A DNA stretch of 24,766 nucleotides, taken from positions 1-24,766 of the forward strand of contig JBBRNO010000099.1 in assembly GCA_038230275.1 (NCBI GenBank), in the 5' to 3' direction. Below are positions 1 to 7,618 of this stretch, piece by piece. Origin of the DNA: JANXXV01 sp038230275 (GTDB lineage: Bacteria; Acidobacteriota; Terriglobia; Bryobacterales; Bryobacteraceae). Below the pieces are notes generated by a model. It saw nothing but the letters and a program-made list of their open reading frames with translations. It did not search any database and was not told where the DNA came from. The position numbers and the translations under genes are program-made. Every line of letters starts with the position of its first letter. Position 1 is the stretch's first letter.

Positions 1-160
1 TCTCACAAGCCATGGAGGCACAATACCCAAAGCGGCTTGGAAGAGTTCATTCTCATTAATAGCTGCGCTACCTCCGCGATACGCGTTCAGCCATAGTAAC
101 CTGCTTCCCCCCCCAACCCACGACTAACAGCGAAGAACCGGATTTGAAGAAGTACCTGAA

Positions 161-349
161 CTAGCTCCCGCTGGTAGCCGCTACCATTGACGAGGTGACC
201 TTGGAAAAGATCACGCTCATTTGAGGGAAAACCCAGCCCGGCATCACGACGCCAACGCTGGTGCACAGCAGGGCAGCCATCAATGCGTACTCAATGAAAT
301 CCTGACCCCGATCATCGCGCCACAGTTTCAGTAAATAGAAAGTGATCAT
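161..349 (-). CDS. Flp/Fap-type (type IVb) pilin
   Basis: A 62-residue protein with the layout of a type IVb (Flp) prepilin. A short basic leader (residues 1-15) ends in Asp-Arg-Gly. It is followed by GQDFIEYALMAALL, in which cleavage after Gly15 would leave Glu at +5 and Tyr at +6 of the mature pilin, the family hallmark. A hydrophobic segment of about 20 residues then forms the pilin helix. Known Flp pilins are cleaved by a TadV-like prepilin peptidase and assembled by the Tad machinery into adhesive fibres. No tad/cpa assembly genes lie in the window, so this is either a lone pilin or the edge of a cluster beyond base 1. A GAGG ribosome binding site lies about 9 nt before the ATG. The 160 bases downstream, to the window edge, hold nothing I recognise. 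Confidence 0.85.
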   Translation of the reverse strand: MITFYLLKLWRDDRGQDFIEYALMAALLCTSVGVVMPGWVFPQMSVIFSKVTSSMVAATSGS

Positions 350-518
350 AGTGCTTTCCTCAACTCTTCTATATCTTGCGTCTTTTTTGCGAAACTGACA
401 ACCTTATTTTGACCGTAGTGGGATTCTAGTGGATACTTAGAAATGTCGTACTAGCCTATGGTTCGCTACAAGTGGGGGGATTCGTTACCAATAAAGGGGT
501 TAGCGCCGCAAATAGGGT

Positions 519-558
519 GAGGCCGCATGCCCGCGTGAAGTGCGGAAAATGCGACCTC
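519..558 (-). terminator. Hairpin 14 nt downstream of the 572-1414 gene
   Basis: GAGGCCGCAT at 519-528 pairs with ATGCGACCTC at 549-558, ten pairs with one C-A mismatch, and a smaller CCGC/GCGG stem can form inside. It begins 14 nt after the stop codon of the minus-strand gene ending at 572. There is no good T-tract on either strand, so it may be a 3'-stabilising structure or a weak terminator rather than a standard intrinsic terminator. Confidence 0.35.
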
Positions 559-571
559 TAAGGGAAATCAC

Positions 572-1414
572 TTACTTTCTATAGTAGGTTTGTACCACGT
601 CACCGCTCTGGGGAATCGCGCCGCTGAGGAAAGTGACCGTTGCCCCCGTCAACGAAAAGTCCACGCCAGTCCGCTGCAGAATCCCATTTCGAAATATTTG
701 CAAGCTTCCTGCCGGGCTTGGACTGCCCGATAACGTGAAGACGCTATTGGAGCCATCCACGGCACCAGTCGGCATCTCGGCATCCACAAACACCGGCCCG
801 CTTCCCCCGCCGCCGGTCCCGCAGGCACCGGAGGTGCCGTCCACCTTCACGCAGTCGCCAAGGTTCCCCAGCACGCTGTCCAGCGCACCGTTTTCGTTGA
901 TCATCGCGACTCTGGATATGGAAAAACCGACGCCTTTGATGGGGCGGGCATCCAACTCCTCGCGCAGACCCGAGACATCCGGAATCAGAATCGCCGTATT
1001 CACCGGCGGCGCCGTGCTATTGCCGCCCAGTGGACCCTGAATGCGGACATCCCGCAGCCGGAGGCCCGTGTTGCTGGGCGGAACGGCCCAGTATTCGGTA
1101 AACTGCGTGCGTCCATTGCTGTTGTACCGCACGCGATAGTAAGCGCCCGGAGTGGCGTTCGTAGTCGGTACCAGTTGCACCCGGATTACGCCGTAGGTGA
1201 TTCGTAACGTGATGCTCTGCATTGGGACAGGTGACGTGTCCGAAGCATCGAAAGATTTCCATTCAATGAAGGCGACGCCGTCAAAGCGGGTTCCATCCGC
1301 CTTATAAAGGACATCGTTGATTAGTGTGAGGGGCGGAGCAGCCGAAGCCGTACTCGCGCCAATAGCCAGGACCAGCGCCAGAGCGCCCATTACCCATCGT
1401 TTACTGCCAGGCAT
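572..1414 (-). CDS. Secreted hypothetical protein with tail-fibre-like C-terminal domain
   Basis: A 280-residue protein. Residues 1-25 form a Sec signal peptide: a basic start, a long Ala/Leu/Val core and an ASTASAA cleavage region. Residues about 30-190 are a beta-rich region I do not recognise. A Gly-rich linker (GTGGGGSG) near residue 200 leads to a final module of about 75 residues. That module has the pattern DGSNSVFTLSGSPSPAGSL, then IFRNGILQRTGVDFSL, then GDVVQTYYR at the C-terminus. It resembles a small beta domain seen at the ends of phage tail/fibre proteins and of secreted proteins in environmental bacteria. The start is supported by GGGAGG just upstream of the ATG and by the signal peptide that follows. 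The likely location is outside the inner membrane and the function is unknown. A hairpin follows the stop codon. Confidence 0.75.
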   Translation of the reverse strand: MPGSKRWVMGALALVLAIGASTASAAPPLTLINDVLYKADGTRFDGVAFIEWKSFDASDTSPVPMQSITLRITYGVIRVQLVPTTNATPGAYYRVRYNSNGRTQFTEYWAVPPSNTGLRLRDVRIQGPLGGNSTAPPVNTAILIPDVSGLREELDARPIKGVGFSISRVAMINENGALDSVLGNLGDCVKVDGTSGACGTGGGGSGPVFVDAEMPTGAVDGSNSVFTLSGSPSPAGSLQIFRNGILQRTGVDFSLTGATVTFLSGAIPQSGDVVQTYYRK

Positions 1415-1535
1415 TCAAAACCTCCCAAAAAAGAAATGCCCGGCGGCCATTCAGGCGCCAGGCGAAGTTAATACGATCTACTTCTGGTAAGAACGTACCC
1501 TTGGGAAGATTTGCAGCGAGGGAGTTTGTTTGTGC

Positions 1536-1576
1536 AAAAAGCTGTAAGTGATTGTTTCCGCAATCGCTTACAGCTT
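1536..1576 (-). terminator. Intrinsic terminator downstream of serS
   Basis: AAGCTGTAAGTGATTG (1539-1554) and CAATCGCTTACAGCTT (1561-1576) form a 16-pair stem with one G-T type exception and a 6-nt loop. Read on the minus strand the stem runs into five T's. It lies about 46 nt after the serS stop codon, so it should end the gltA-serS transcript before the 572-1414 gene. Confidence 0.75.
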
Positions 1577-1622
1577 AAAAGAAACTTGAAAATAGTTGTG
1601 AACGGTTTTTTTGGGGGCGGTG

Positions 1623-2906
1623 CTAGTTCAGCGCCCCCTGCTTGGTGATGACTTCCGCATTTAGAAACGGACGCAACACCTCTGGCACCACCACACTGCC
1701 GTCTTTCTGCTGGTAATTCTCAATGATGGCCACCCAAGTCCGGCCTACCGCCAGACCGCTGCCGTTCAATGTGTGAGCGAATTCGGACTTGCCCTTACCG
1801 GATTTCTGGCGGATGGAGGCCCGCCGCGCCTGATAGGCTTCGAAGTTGGAGCAGGACGAAATTTCCTTATAATTACTCTGCCCGGGCAGCCAGACCTCAA
1901 TGTCGTAAGTCTTAGCGGAGCTGAAACCGATATCGCCCGTACACAGAACTACCGTCCGGTAGGGCAGCCCCAGTTTCTGCAGAATCCGTTCAGCGTCAGC
2001 GGTCAGCTTGTCCAATTCTTCGTAGCTCTGCTCCGGGCGGGTGAACTTCACCAACTCCACTTTCTGGAACTGGTGCTGCCGGATGATGCCCCGCACATCC
2101 CGTCCATAGGACCCGGCCTCACTTCGAAAGCACGGGGTATAGGCACAAAGCTGAATAGGAAGTTTATCGGCGTCCAGTATTTCATTGCGGAAGATGTTAG
2201 TTACCGGCACTTCGGCCGTGGGCGCCAACCAGAAATCGGTATTTTCACAATGGAACAAGTCTTCGGCGAACTTCGGCAGCTGCCCCGTTCCTTCCAGGCT
2301 CGCCGTATTGACCAGAAACGGCGGCAGCACTTCGGTGTAGCCGTGCTCGCGCGTGTGGACATCGAGCATGAAATTGATCAGCGCCCGCTCCAGTTTGGCG
2401 CCCAGCCCGATATATACGGCGAAGCGCGCACCCGTTATCTTGGCCGCCCGCTCCATGTCCAGAATGTTCAGCGCAGGCCCCAGATCCCAGTGCGGCTGTG
2501 GCTCAAAGTCAAACTCCGGCGGCTTTCCCCACCGCCTGACTTCCAGGTTGTCGTCCGCGCTACGGCCCACGGGAACAGATTCATGCGGAATGTTGGGCAC
2601 GCTCAACAGCAACTGATGGAACCGCTCGTCTACGCCGGACAGTTTTTCATCGAGCGCGCTAATGGTGTCGCCAATCTCACGCATCTTCAATTGGCGCGCC
2701 GTGGTGTCTTCACCAGCCTTACGAAGCTTGGCGATCTCGGTGCTTTCCGAGTTGCGCAAAGCTTTCAACTGCTCGGTTTCGGTGACGGCGCGCCGGCGTT
2801 CGACGTCCAGCGCCTCAAATTCCGCAGTTTCCAGCTGGAAGCCCCGTGTAGCCAGACGTTGCTCTATGGCGCGCAGATTATTTCGAAAAAATGAAAGATC
2901 GTGCAT
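1623..2906 (-). CDS. serS: Seryl-tRNA synthetase
   Basis: A 427-residue class II aminoacyl-tRNA synthetase of normal length. It charges tRNA-Ser (and tRNA-Sec where present) with serine in the cytoplasm. Residues 1-110 are the charged antiparallel coiled-coil arm that grips the long variable arm of tRNA-Ser. The catalytic domain follows, with TGxGQLPKF at about 206-213, TAEVPVTN at 230-237, class II motif 2 (FRSEAGSYGRDVRG) at 260-273 and motif 3 (NGSGLAVGRTWVAIIEN) at 381-397. The start codon is 6 nt beyond the gltA stop with no clear Shine-Dalgarno sequence, which suggests translational coupling within a gltA-serS operon. A strong terminator follows. The long antisense ORF on the plus strand is a codon-bias shadow. 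Confidence 0.97.
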   Translation of the reverse strand: MHDLSFFRNNLRAIEQRLATRGFQLETAEFEALDVERRRAVTETEQLKALRNSESTEIAKLRKAGEDTTARQLKMREIGDTISALDEKLSGVDERFHQLLLSVPNIPHESVPVGRSADDNLEVRRWGKPPEFDFEPQPHWDLGPALNILDMERAAKITGARFAVYIGLGAKLERALINFMLDVHTREHGYTEVLPPFLVNTASLEGTGQLPKFAEDLFHCENTDFWLAPTAEVPVTNIFRNEILDADKLPIQLCAYTPCFRSEAGSYGRDVRGIIRQHQFQKVELVKFTRPEQSYEELDKLTADAERILQKLGLPYRTVVLCTGDIGFSSAKTYDIEVWLPGQSNYKEISSCSNFEAYQARRASIRQKSGKGKSEFAHTLNGSGLAVGRTWVAIIENYQQKDGSVVVPEVLRPFLNAEVITKQGALN

Positions 2907-2912
2907 CGGGAA

Positions 2913-4037
2913 TTAGCGGCCCGCGATGGGCACCCAAGGTTGGCCCACCGGTTTGCCTTTGTAATCGGCGCGCGGCCGGATCAGGCGGTTATTGCGATAC
3001 TGCTCCAGAATGTGCGCCGTCCAGCCGGACATGCGGCTTACCGCGAAGATCGGCGTGAACAAGTCGATGGGAATTCCAAGCGAATAGTAGGTGGAAGCCG
3101 AATAGAAATCGACATTAGCGTTCAGCCCCTTGGACCCCTTTACCAGTTTCTCCACCGCCGACGAAGCCTCATACAGCTCCAGGTGCCCGGTGCGCCGCCC
3201 TAATTCTTCAGACGCCACGCGCAAATGGGTCGCGCGCGGATCTTCGGTGTGATACACGCGATGTCCAAAACCCGGAATCTTCACCTTGTTATCCAGCTTG
3301 GCCTGCACGTTGGCCACTGCCTGATCGGCCTTGCCGCCCGCCTCCAGCAGCAGCTTCATCACGTCTTCGTTCGCGCCGCCATGCAGCGGTCCTTTCAGCG
3401 CCCCAATTGCCGAAGTGACGGAGGAGTAAATGTCGGATAGCGTCGCCGCCGTCACGCGGGCGGCAAAAGTGGAGGCATTCAATTCATGGTCCGCATGCAG
3501 CGTAAGCGCGACATCGAAGGTGTGCTCCATCACGTCATCCGGCTTCTTTCCGGTGAGCGTGTAGAGGAAATTCCCAGCCAGGCTAAGGTTCGGATCCCCT
3601 TCGATCACGGCGAGACCCTTGCGCAAACGGTCGAACGTGGTCACGATGGTGGCGGTTTGCGCCATCAGCTTCGCCGCCTTATGTACATTCGCTTCGATTG
3701 AACTGTCCTTCGCCAGTGGATCGTACAAACTCAGCATGGAAACCGCAGTCCGCAAGACATCCATGGGTGCGGACTTCGGAACGCTGGCCAGGAACTTGGT
3801 CACCTCGGCCGGAATCGCGCGTTCGGCCACCAGGGACTTCTTGAGCCCATCCAATTCGGCTTGCTTCGGTAGCCGGCCATTCCATAACAGGAAAATCACT
3901 TCCTCAAAGGTGGCGTTGTCCGCCAGCGTGTGAATGTCGAAACCCTGATAGCTTAGGATTCCCGCATCGCCATCAATGAAACAAATCTCAGACTCCGCGG
4001 CAATGATGCCCTCAAGCCCTGCGCCTGTAACTGCCAT
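2913..4037 (-). CDS. gltA: Citrate synthase (short dimeric type; methylcitrate synthase possible)
   Basis: A 374-residue citrate-synthase-family enzyme that condenses acetyl-CoA with oxaloacetate at entry to the TCA cycle. The catalytic triad can be placed: His219 in GPLHGGANE, His259 in the signature GFGHRVYHTEDPR, and Asp310 in NVDFYS. The length matches the short Gram-positive/archaeal-like dimeric class rather than the hexameric enterobacterial type of about 430 residues with an N-terminal regulatory domain. Members of this class may act as 2-methylcitrate synthases, but no prp genes are nearby, so citrate synthase is preferred. AGAGGAG 5 nt before the ATG fixes the start. A candidate TATAAT lies upstream at 4122-4127. 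It is the first gene of the pair with serS. Confidence 0.95.
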   Translation of the reverse strand: MAVTGAGLEGIIAAESEICFIDGDAGILSYQGFDIHTLADNATFEEVIFLLWNGRLPKQAELDGLKKSLVAERAIPAEVTKFLASVPKSAPMDVLRTAVSMLSLYDPLAKDSSIEANVHKAAKLMAQTATIVTTFDRLRKGLAVIEGDPNLSLAGNFLYTLTGKKPDDVMEHTFDVALTLHADHELNASTFAARVTAATLSDIYSSVTSAIGALKGPLHGGANEDVMKLLLEAGGKADQAVANVQAKLDNKVKIPGFGHRVYHTEDPRATHLRVASEELGRRTGHLELYEASSAVEKLVKGSKGLNANVDFYSASTYYSLGIPIDLFTPIFAVSRMSGWTAHILEQYRNNRLIRPRADYKGKPVGQPWVPIAGR

Positions 4038-4050
4038 GGTTCTCCTCTAG

Positions 4051-4270
4051 CTGATTGGTTTGCGCCGTTACCCCGTGGCGAGCATTCCGTTTGGATGAAG
4101 CACACTCGGCGTGACAGCTTAATTATAAGACAGAGGGATCAAAGGTGACGCATGGAAGCCAAGTTTTCCTTGCTGTGAAACGTAAATCCACGCTGGGCAA
4201 CCTGATTGGTTTGCAGCCGGAACTCGTCTTGAGAGGCCGGGTTGGACGGCTATCGCTCGGAATGACAGCT
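4051..4270. repeat. Degenerate direct repeat, about 69 bp, period 151
   Basis: The 13-mer CTGATTGGTTTGC occurs at 4051-4063 and 4202-4214. At the far end, ACTCGGCGTGACAGCT (4104-4119) matches GCTCGGAATGACAGCT (4255-4270) in most positions. Both pairs are exactly 151 bp apart, so the segments 4051-4119 and 4202-4270 are probably copies of one sequence. The middle is only about half identical, so the duplication is old or only the ends are constrained. Confidence 0.4.
4122..4127 (-). promoter_or_regulatory. Candidate -10 box for gltA-serS
   Basis: A perfect TATAAT reads on the minus strand, about 85 nt before the gltA ATG. I see no convincing -35 hexamer 16-18 nt upstream. It falls in the gene-free stretch made of repeat and toxin-antitoxin relic sequence. 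Inferred from sequence alone. Confidence 0.4.
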
Positions 4271-4343
4271 CTGACCGGGGGTAGAGTGCGGTAAGAGAAC
4301 GAACCAGGCGTGGCCGGAGGTTTTCGTCAAAAAGCAGCTTCAC
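4269..4343 (-). pseudogene. DUF5615 (PIN-like toxin) N-terminal fragment
   Basis: From a GTG at 4343 the minus strand reads VKLLFDENLRPRLVRSLTAL, then YPRSE. This matches the start of DUF5615 PIN-like proteins, whose first acidic residues (FDEN) belong to the predicted nuclease site. Homology ends at about 4269. The reading frame continues into unrelated sequence that begins with the 3' copy of the 151-bp repeat. Intact family members are about 110-120 residues, so roughly 80% is missing. It directly follows, and overlaps, a frameshifted DUF433 remnant. That gene order is typical of these putative type II toxin-antitoxin modules. It is considered non-functional. Confidence 0.75.
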
Positions 4344-4514
4344 TCGTTCTACAATCCCGGCTGGCGTTCCCAACCGGCGGCCGCAGAATCTGCTCATGCG
4401 TCATACCGGAAGCCAGGTTTCGGGGACTTCGTAGACCGTCATGCGCAGTCCGCGAATACACGGCTTGCCGTTCCGTTTGCCCGGTTCGATGGTGAGGATG
4501 CCGGAATCAGCCAT
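4327..4514 (-). pseudogene. DUF433 antitoxin remnant, frameshifted
   Basis: An ATG at 4514 opens MADSGILTIEPGKRNG, then KPCIRGLRMTVYEV. This is the conserved N-terminus of DUF433 proteins, small winged-helix antitoxin-like partners of DUF5615. The frame stops at 4401 after 37 residues. A different minus-strand frame continues the family pattern with NLASGMTHEQIL, the segment that follows the first helix in intact members, and runs to a stop at 4327. A single frameshift therefore lies near 4420-4428. The C-terminal part after HEQIL does not match, so there is probably an internal deletion too. Its end overlaps the DUF5615 remnant, as in intact modules. Confidence 0.75.
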
Positions 4515-4642
4515 TACTTCACGCTACGCCAGAAAGAAGCTGCGCCCAAGTCGAAAGCGGCGCTCTGTCGTTGCTCAGCGATGCTGTCACCAAAGCTATC
4601 GAAACCTCAGTTACACTTGAAGCGGAGGAAAACGCACGCCGC

Positions 4643-6748
4643 ATGGCGACACCTGCAAGCGAGGCAATCAAGGCAGACCCTGCGCTTCAACCGGCAGCGC
4701 CCGACCGGGATTTGCTGCTCCGCGCTTTCCGGCTGATGCACACATCGCGCCGCATCGACGATCGAGAAATTCTGCTCAAACGCCAGAACCGGATCTACTT
4801 CCAGATTAGCGGCGCCGGCCACGAGGCGATTCAGGTGGCCGCCGGCCTGGTCCTCCGTCCCGGCATTGACTGGTGCTATCCCTATTACCGGGACCGCGCG
4901 CTGGCCCTTTCGCTCGGGGTCACCGCGGAAGACATGATGTTGCAGGCGGTCGGAGCAGGCAGTGACACCGCTTCCGGGGGCCGCCAGATGCCCTCGCATT
5001 GGAGTTCACCGTCGCTTCACATCGTCACCGCGTCGTCTCCCACTGGCACCCAGTTCCTGCAGGCCGCCGGGTGCGCGAACGCCGCATCCTACATCAATCC
5101 GAAAAGTGACGAGATCACCCTGGTTTCCACTGGCGAGGGCGCAACCAGTGAGGGTGAATTTTGGGAGTGCCTGAACGCTGCGTGCCTGGAAAAGCTGCCG
5201 CTGCTCATCCTGGTTCAGGACAACGAATTCGCCATCTCTACTCCGGTGGAGAAGCAGACTCCTGGCGGAAATATCTCCGCGCTGCTGGAAGGTTTTCCCG
5301 GCTTGCTGCGCATCGAAGTCGACGGCACCGACTTTGTCGCGTCCTATAACGCCGTGCGGCGGGCAGCGGATTATTGCAAGGCGCGCAAAGGCCCGGCGCT
5401 GGTCCATGCGCATTGCACACGCCCGTATTCCCACTCCCTGTCCGATGACGAACGGCACTACAAATCAGCCGCCGAACGGACTCGGGAAGCCGAGCGCGAC
5501 CCGATCATCAAGTTCCCGGAATGGCTGATTAGCGAAGGGCTACTGGATCGCCATGCGCTGCAGCGGATGGCGCACGAAGCCGACCAGGAAGTGCAAGCGG
5601 CCACCGAACTGGCCTTGCATGCCGAGCCCCCGGGCCGCGGCACGGCGCTTGATTTCCTCTACTCCGATACCGTGGATCCAACTTCTTCCAACTTCGACAC
5701 CGAGCCCGTCTTCCGCGGCGATCCCCGCACCATGGTTGACGAGATCAACCTCACCTTGAACGAAGAAATGCGCCGCGATGCAGGTGTGATCGTCTTCGGA
5801 GAAGATGTAGCCGATTGCAGCCGCGAACAGAACTTGGGCGAGGTGAAAGGAAAGGGCGGTGTTTTCAAGGCCACGGCTGGATTGCAGACCGCGTTCGGAA
5901 GCCGCCGCTGCTTCAATACCCCCATTGCGGAAGCGGCGATAATCGGCCGCGCTATCGGGATGTCCACCCGCGGCCTCAAGCCGGTCCCCGAAATTCAGTT
6001 CTTCGATTACATCTGGCCGGCCATGATGCAGATCCGCGACGAACTAGCCAACATCCGCTGGCGTTCCCATAACGGCTTCAGTTGTCCGATAGTGATTCGC
6101 GTGGCCATTGGCGGCTATCTGAACGGTGGCGCCATTTACCATAGCCAGTGCGGCGAAGTCGCCTTTACGCACATTCCCGGCTTGCGCGTGGTGATGCCCT
6201 CGAACGCCTTGGATGCCAGCGGACTGCTTCGCACCGCAATCCGTTGCGACGATCCGGTGCTATTTCTGGAACACAAGAAGCTCTATCGCGAGCCCTACAA
6301 CCGCTCCCCGCACGCAGGTCCGGAGTACATGGTCCCTTTCGGGAAGGCGAAGATTATGAAGCCCGGAAATTCGCTCACCATCGTCACCTACGGCGCGCTG
6401 GTGCAGAAGTCTATGCAGGCAGCCACGCAACTGGAAAACAAATACCCGGACCGCACCATCGAAGTGATCGACCTCCGCTCCTTGTCTCCCTACGATTGGC
6501 CGGCCATCGCCGAATCGGTGCAGAAGACCAGCCGCGTGATCGTCGCGCAGGAAGACTGCTTGTCCTGGGGCTACGGCGCGGAGATTGCCGCGCGCATCGC
6601 CGATGAACTATTCGGCTCGCTCGACGCCCCGGTGGGCCGCGTGGGTGCGCTCGACACCTGGGTGGGCTACCATCCGCAGCTTGAAAATGAAATCCTGCCA
6701 CAGGTGGACGACCTGATCCGCCAGGCCGAGCGATTGCTATCGTACTAA
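4643..6748 (+). CDS. 2-oxoacid dehydrogenase E1, alpha and beta subunits fused
   Basis: A single chain carrying both halves of a thiamine-diphosphate-dependent E1 (pyruvate or branched-chain 2-oxoacid dehydrogenase type), which decarboxylates the 2-oxoacid and acylates the lipoyl group of E2. Residues below are counted from an upstream TTG at 4571, giving 725 aa. The alpha half (about 46-345) has the ThDP/Mg motif starting GEGATSEGEFWE at 188 and ending at Asn218 (QDNEFAIST). The beta half (about 380-725) has FGEDVADCS, PEIQFFDYIWPAMMQI and VVMPSNALDASGLL. I prefer the ATG at 4643 (residue 25): GGAGGA lies 13 nt upstream, while the TTG has no ribosome binding site. Similar fusions occur in Bacteroidetes and Acidobacteria. 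No E2 or E3 gene is adjacent, so the substrate cannot be decided. The sugar epimerase starts 12 nt downstream. Confidence 0.9.
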   Translation: MATPASEAIKADPALQPAAPDRDLLLRAFRLMHTSRRIDDREILLKRQNRIYFQISGAGHEAIQVAAGLVLRPGIDWCYPYYRDRALALSLGVTAEDMMLQAVGAGSDTASGGRQMPSHWSSPSLHIVTASSPTGTQFLQAAGCANAASYINPKSDEITLVSTGEGATSEGEFWECLNAACLEKLPLLILVQDNEFAISTPVEKQTPGGNISALLEGFPGLLRIEVDGTDFVASYNAVRRAADYCKARKGPALVHAHCTRPYSHSLSDDERHYKSAAERTREAERDPIIKFPEWLISEGLLDRHALQRMAHEADQEVQAATELALHAEPPGRGTALDFLYSDTVDPTSSNFDTEPVFRGDPRTMVDEINLTLNEEMRRDAGVIVFGEDVADCSREQNLGEVKGKGGVFKATAGLQTAFGSRRCFNTPIAEAAIIGRAIGMSTRGLKPVPEIQFFDYIWPAMMQIRDELANIRWRSHNGFSCPIVIRVAIGGYLNGGAIYHSQCGEVAFTHIPGLRVVMPSNALDASGLLRTAIRCDDPVLFLEHKKLYREPYNRSPHAGPEYMVPFGKAKIMKPGNSLTIVTYGALVQKSMQAATQLENKYPDRTIEVIDLRSLSPYDWPAIAESVQKTSRVIVAQEDCLSWGYGAEIAARIADELFGSLDAPVGRVGALDTWVGYHPQLENEILPQVDDLIRQAERLLSY

Positions 6749-6760
6749 AGGAAACCAACC

Positions 6761-7618
6761 ATGAAGTTTGGCGTAAACACATTTATCTGGACTGTCAGTT
6801 TCACTAAAGAGAACCTTCCGCTCTTGCCCGCTATCAAGCAGAACGGCTTTGACGGTGTGGAGGTCTCACTCTTTAACCCGAGTGACTTTGCCGCCGCCGA
6901 CATTCGCAAAGGCACCGAAGCGAATGGCCTGGAATGCACCATCTGTTCGGTAATCACGCGCGACCTGAGCCTGATCAGCGAGGATGCGGACGTCCGCCGC
7001 AAGACCATCACGCATCTGAAGGATTGTGCGAAAGCCGCGGCGGAAGCGGGTGCGAAGCTCATCGCCGGGCCCCTCTATTCGCCCGTCGGTTATTTGCCCG
7101 GACGCCGCCGCACCACCAATGAATGGAAGTGGGCCGTTGAGGGTTATCAGGCTATCGCCGATACCTTTGCCATGTACGGCGTCGACCTCGCCATTGAGCC
7201 GCTGAACCGTTTCGAGACGTTTTTCCTAAACACTGCCGCCGATGCCGCGGAACTTTGCGATCAGGTGAACCATCCCAGCATCGGAATCCTGTTCGACACC
7301 TTTCACGCCAACATCGAAGAGAAGAGTATCGCGGACGGCTACCGCACCGTTGCCAAGCATCTGAAGCATGTTCACACTTGCGAGAATGACCGTGGCATTC
7401 CCGGCACCGGGCACGTGGAATGGAAGAGCGTGTTTGAAGCGTTGGCGGAAATCAAGTACGACGGCTGGCTCACCATTGAGAGTTTCGGCTTTGCGCTGGG
7501 CGAACTTTCCGCCGCCGCTTCTATTTGGAGGGACATCGCGCCCACTCCCGATTCCATTGCGTTTGAAGGCATCAAGTTCCTGAAGAAGTCCCTGCTCGAA
7601 AGAGGAGCTCATGCATAA
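6761..7618 (+). CDS. Sugar epimerase, D-tagatose/D-allulose 3-epimerase-like TIM barrel
   Basis: A 285-residue xylose-isomerase-like TIM-barrel protein. Known ketose 3-epimerases (Pseudomonas cichorii D-tagatose 3-epimerase) coordinate a divalent metal with Glu152, Asp185, His211 and Glu246. Here the equivalents are Glu146 (AIEPLNRFE), Asp179 (LFDTFHANIEE), His205 (KHVHTCENDRG) and Glu240 (LTIESF), all offset by exactly six. A full metal site and probable activity follow. The motif RGIPGTGHVEW (211-221) is also family-typical. There is no signal peptide, so it is cytoplasmic. AAAGGAAA precedes the ATG. The 3' end overlaps the thuA-like gene by 8 nt, implying coupled expression. The substrate is uncertain: relatives also act on 3-keto-glycosides or inosose-type compounds, which would fit the neighbouring oxidoreductase. 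Confidence 0.85.
   Translation: MKFGVNTFIWTVSFTKENLPLLPAIKQNGFDGVEVSLFNPSDFAAADIRKGTEANGLECTICSVITRDLSLISEDADVRRKTITHLKDCAKAAAEAGAKLIAGPLYSPVGYLPGRRRTTNEWKWAVEGYQAIADTFAMYGVDLAIEPLNRFETFFLNTAADAAELCDQVNHPSIGILFDTFHANIEEKSIADGYRTVAKHLKHVHTCENDRGIPGTGHVEWKSVFEALAEIKYDGWLTIESFGFALGELSAAASIWRDIAPTPDSIAFEGIKFLKKSLLERGAHA

Noticed and set aside
1773..2894. 373-codon plus-strand ORF
   Set aside because: It lies wholly antisense to serS, whose motifs are complete. The translation has no recognisable domain, a codon-bias shadow.
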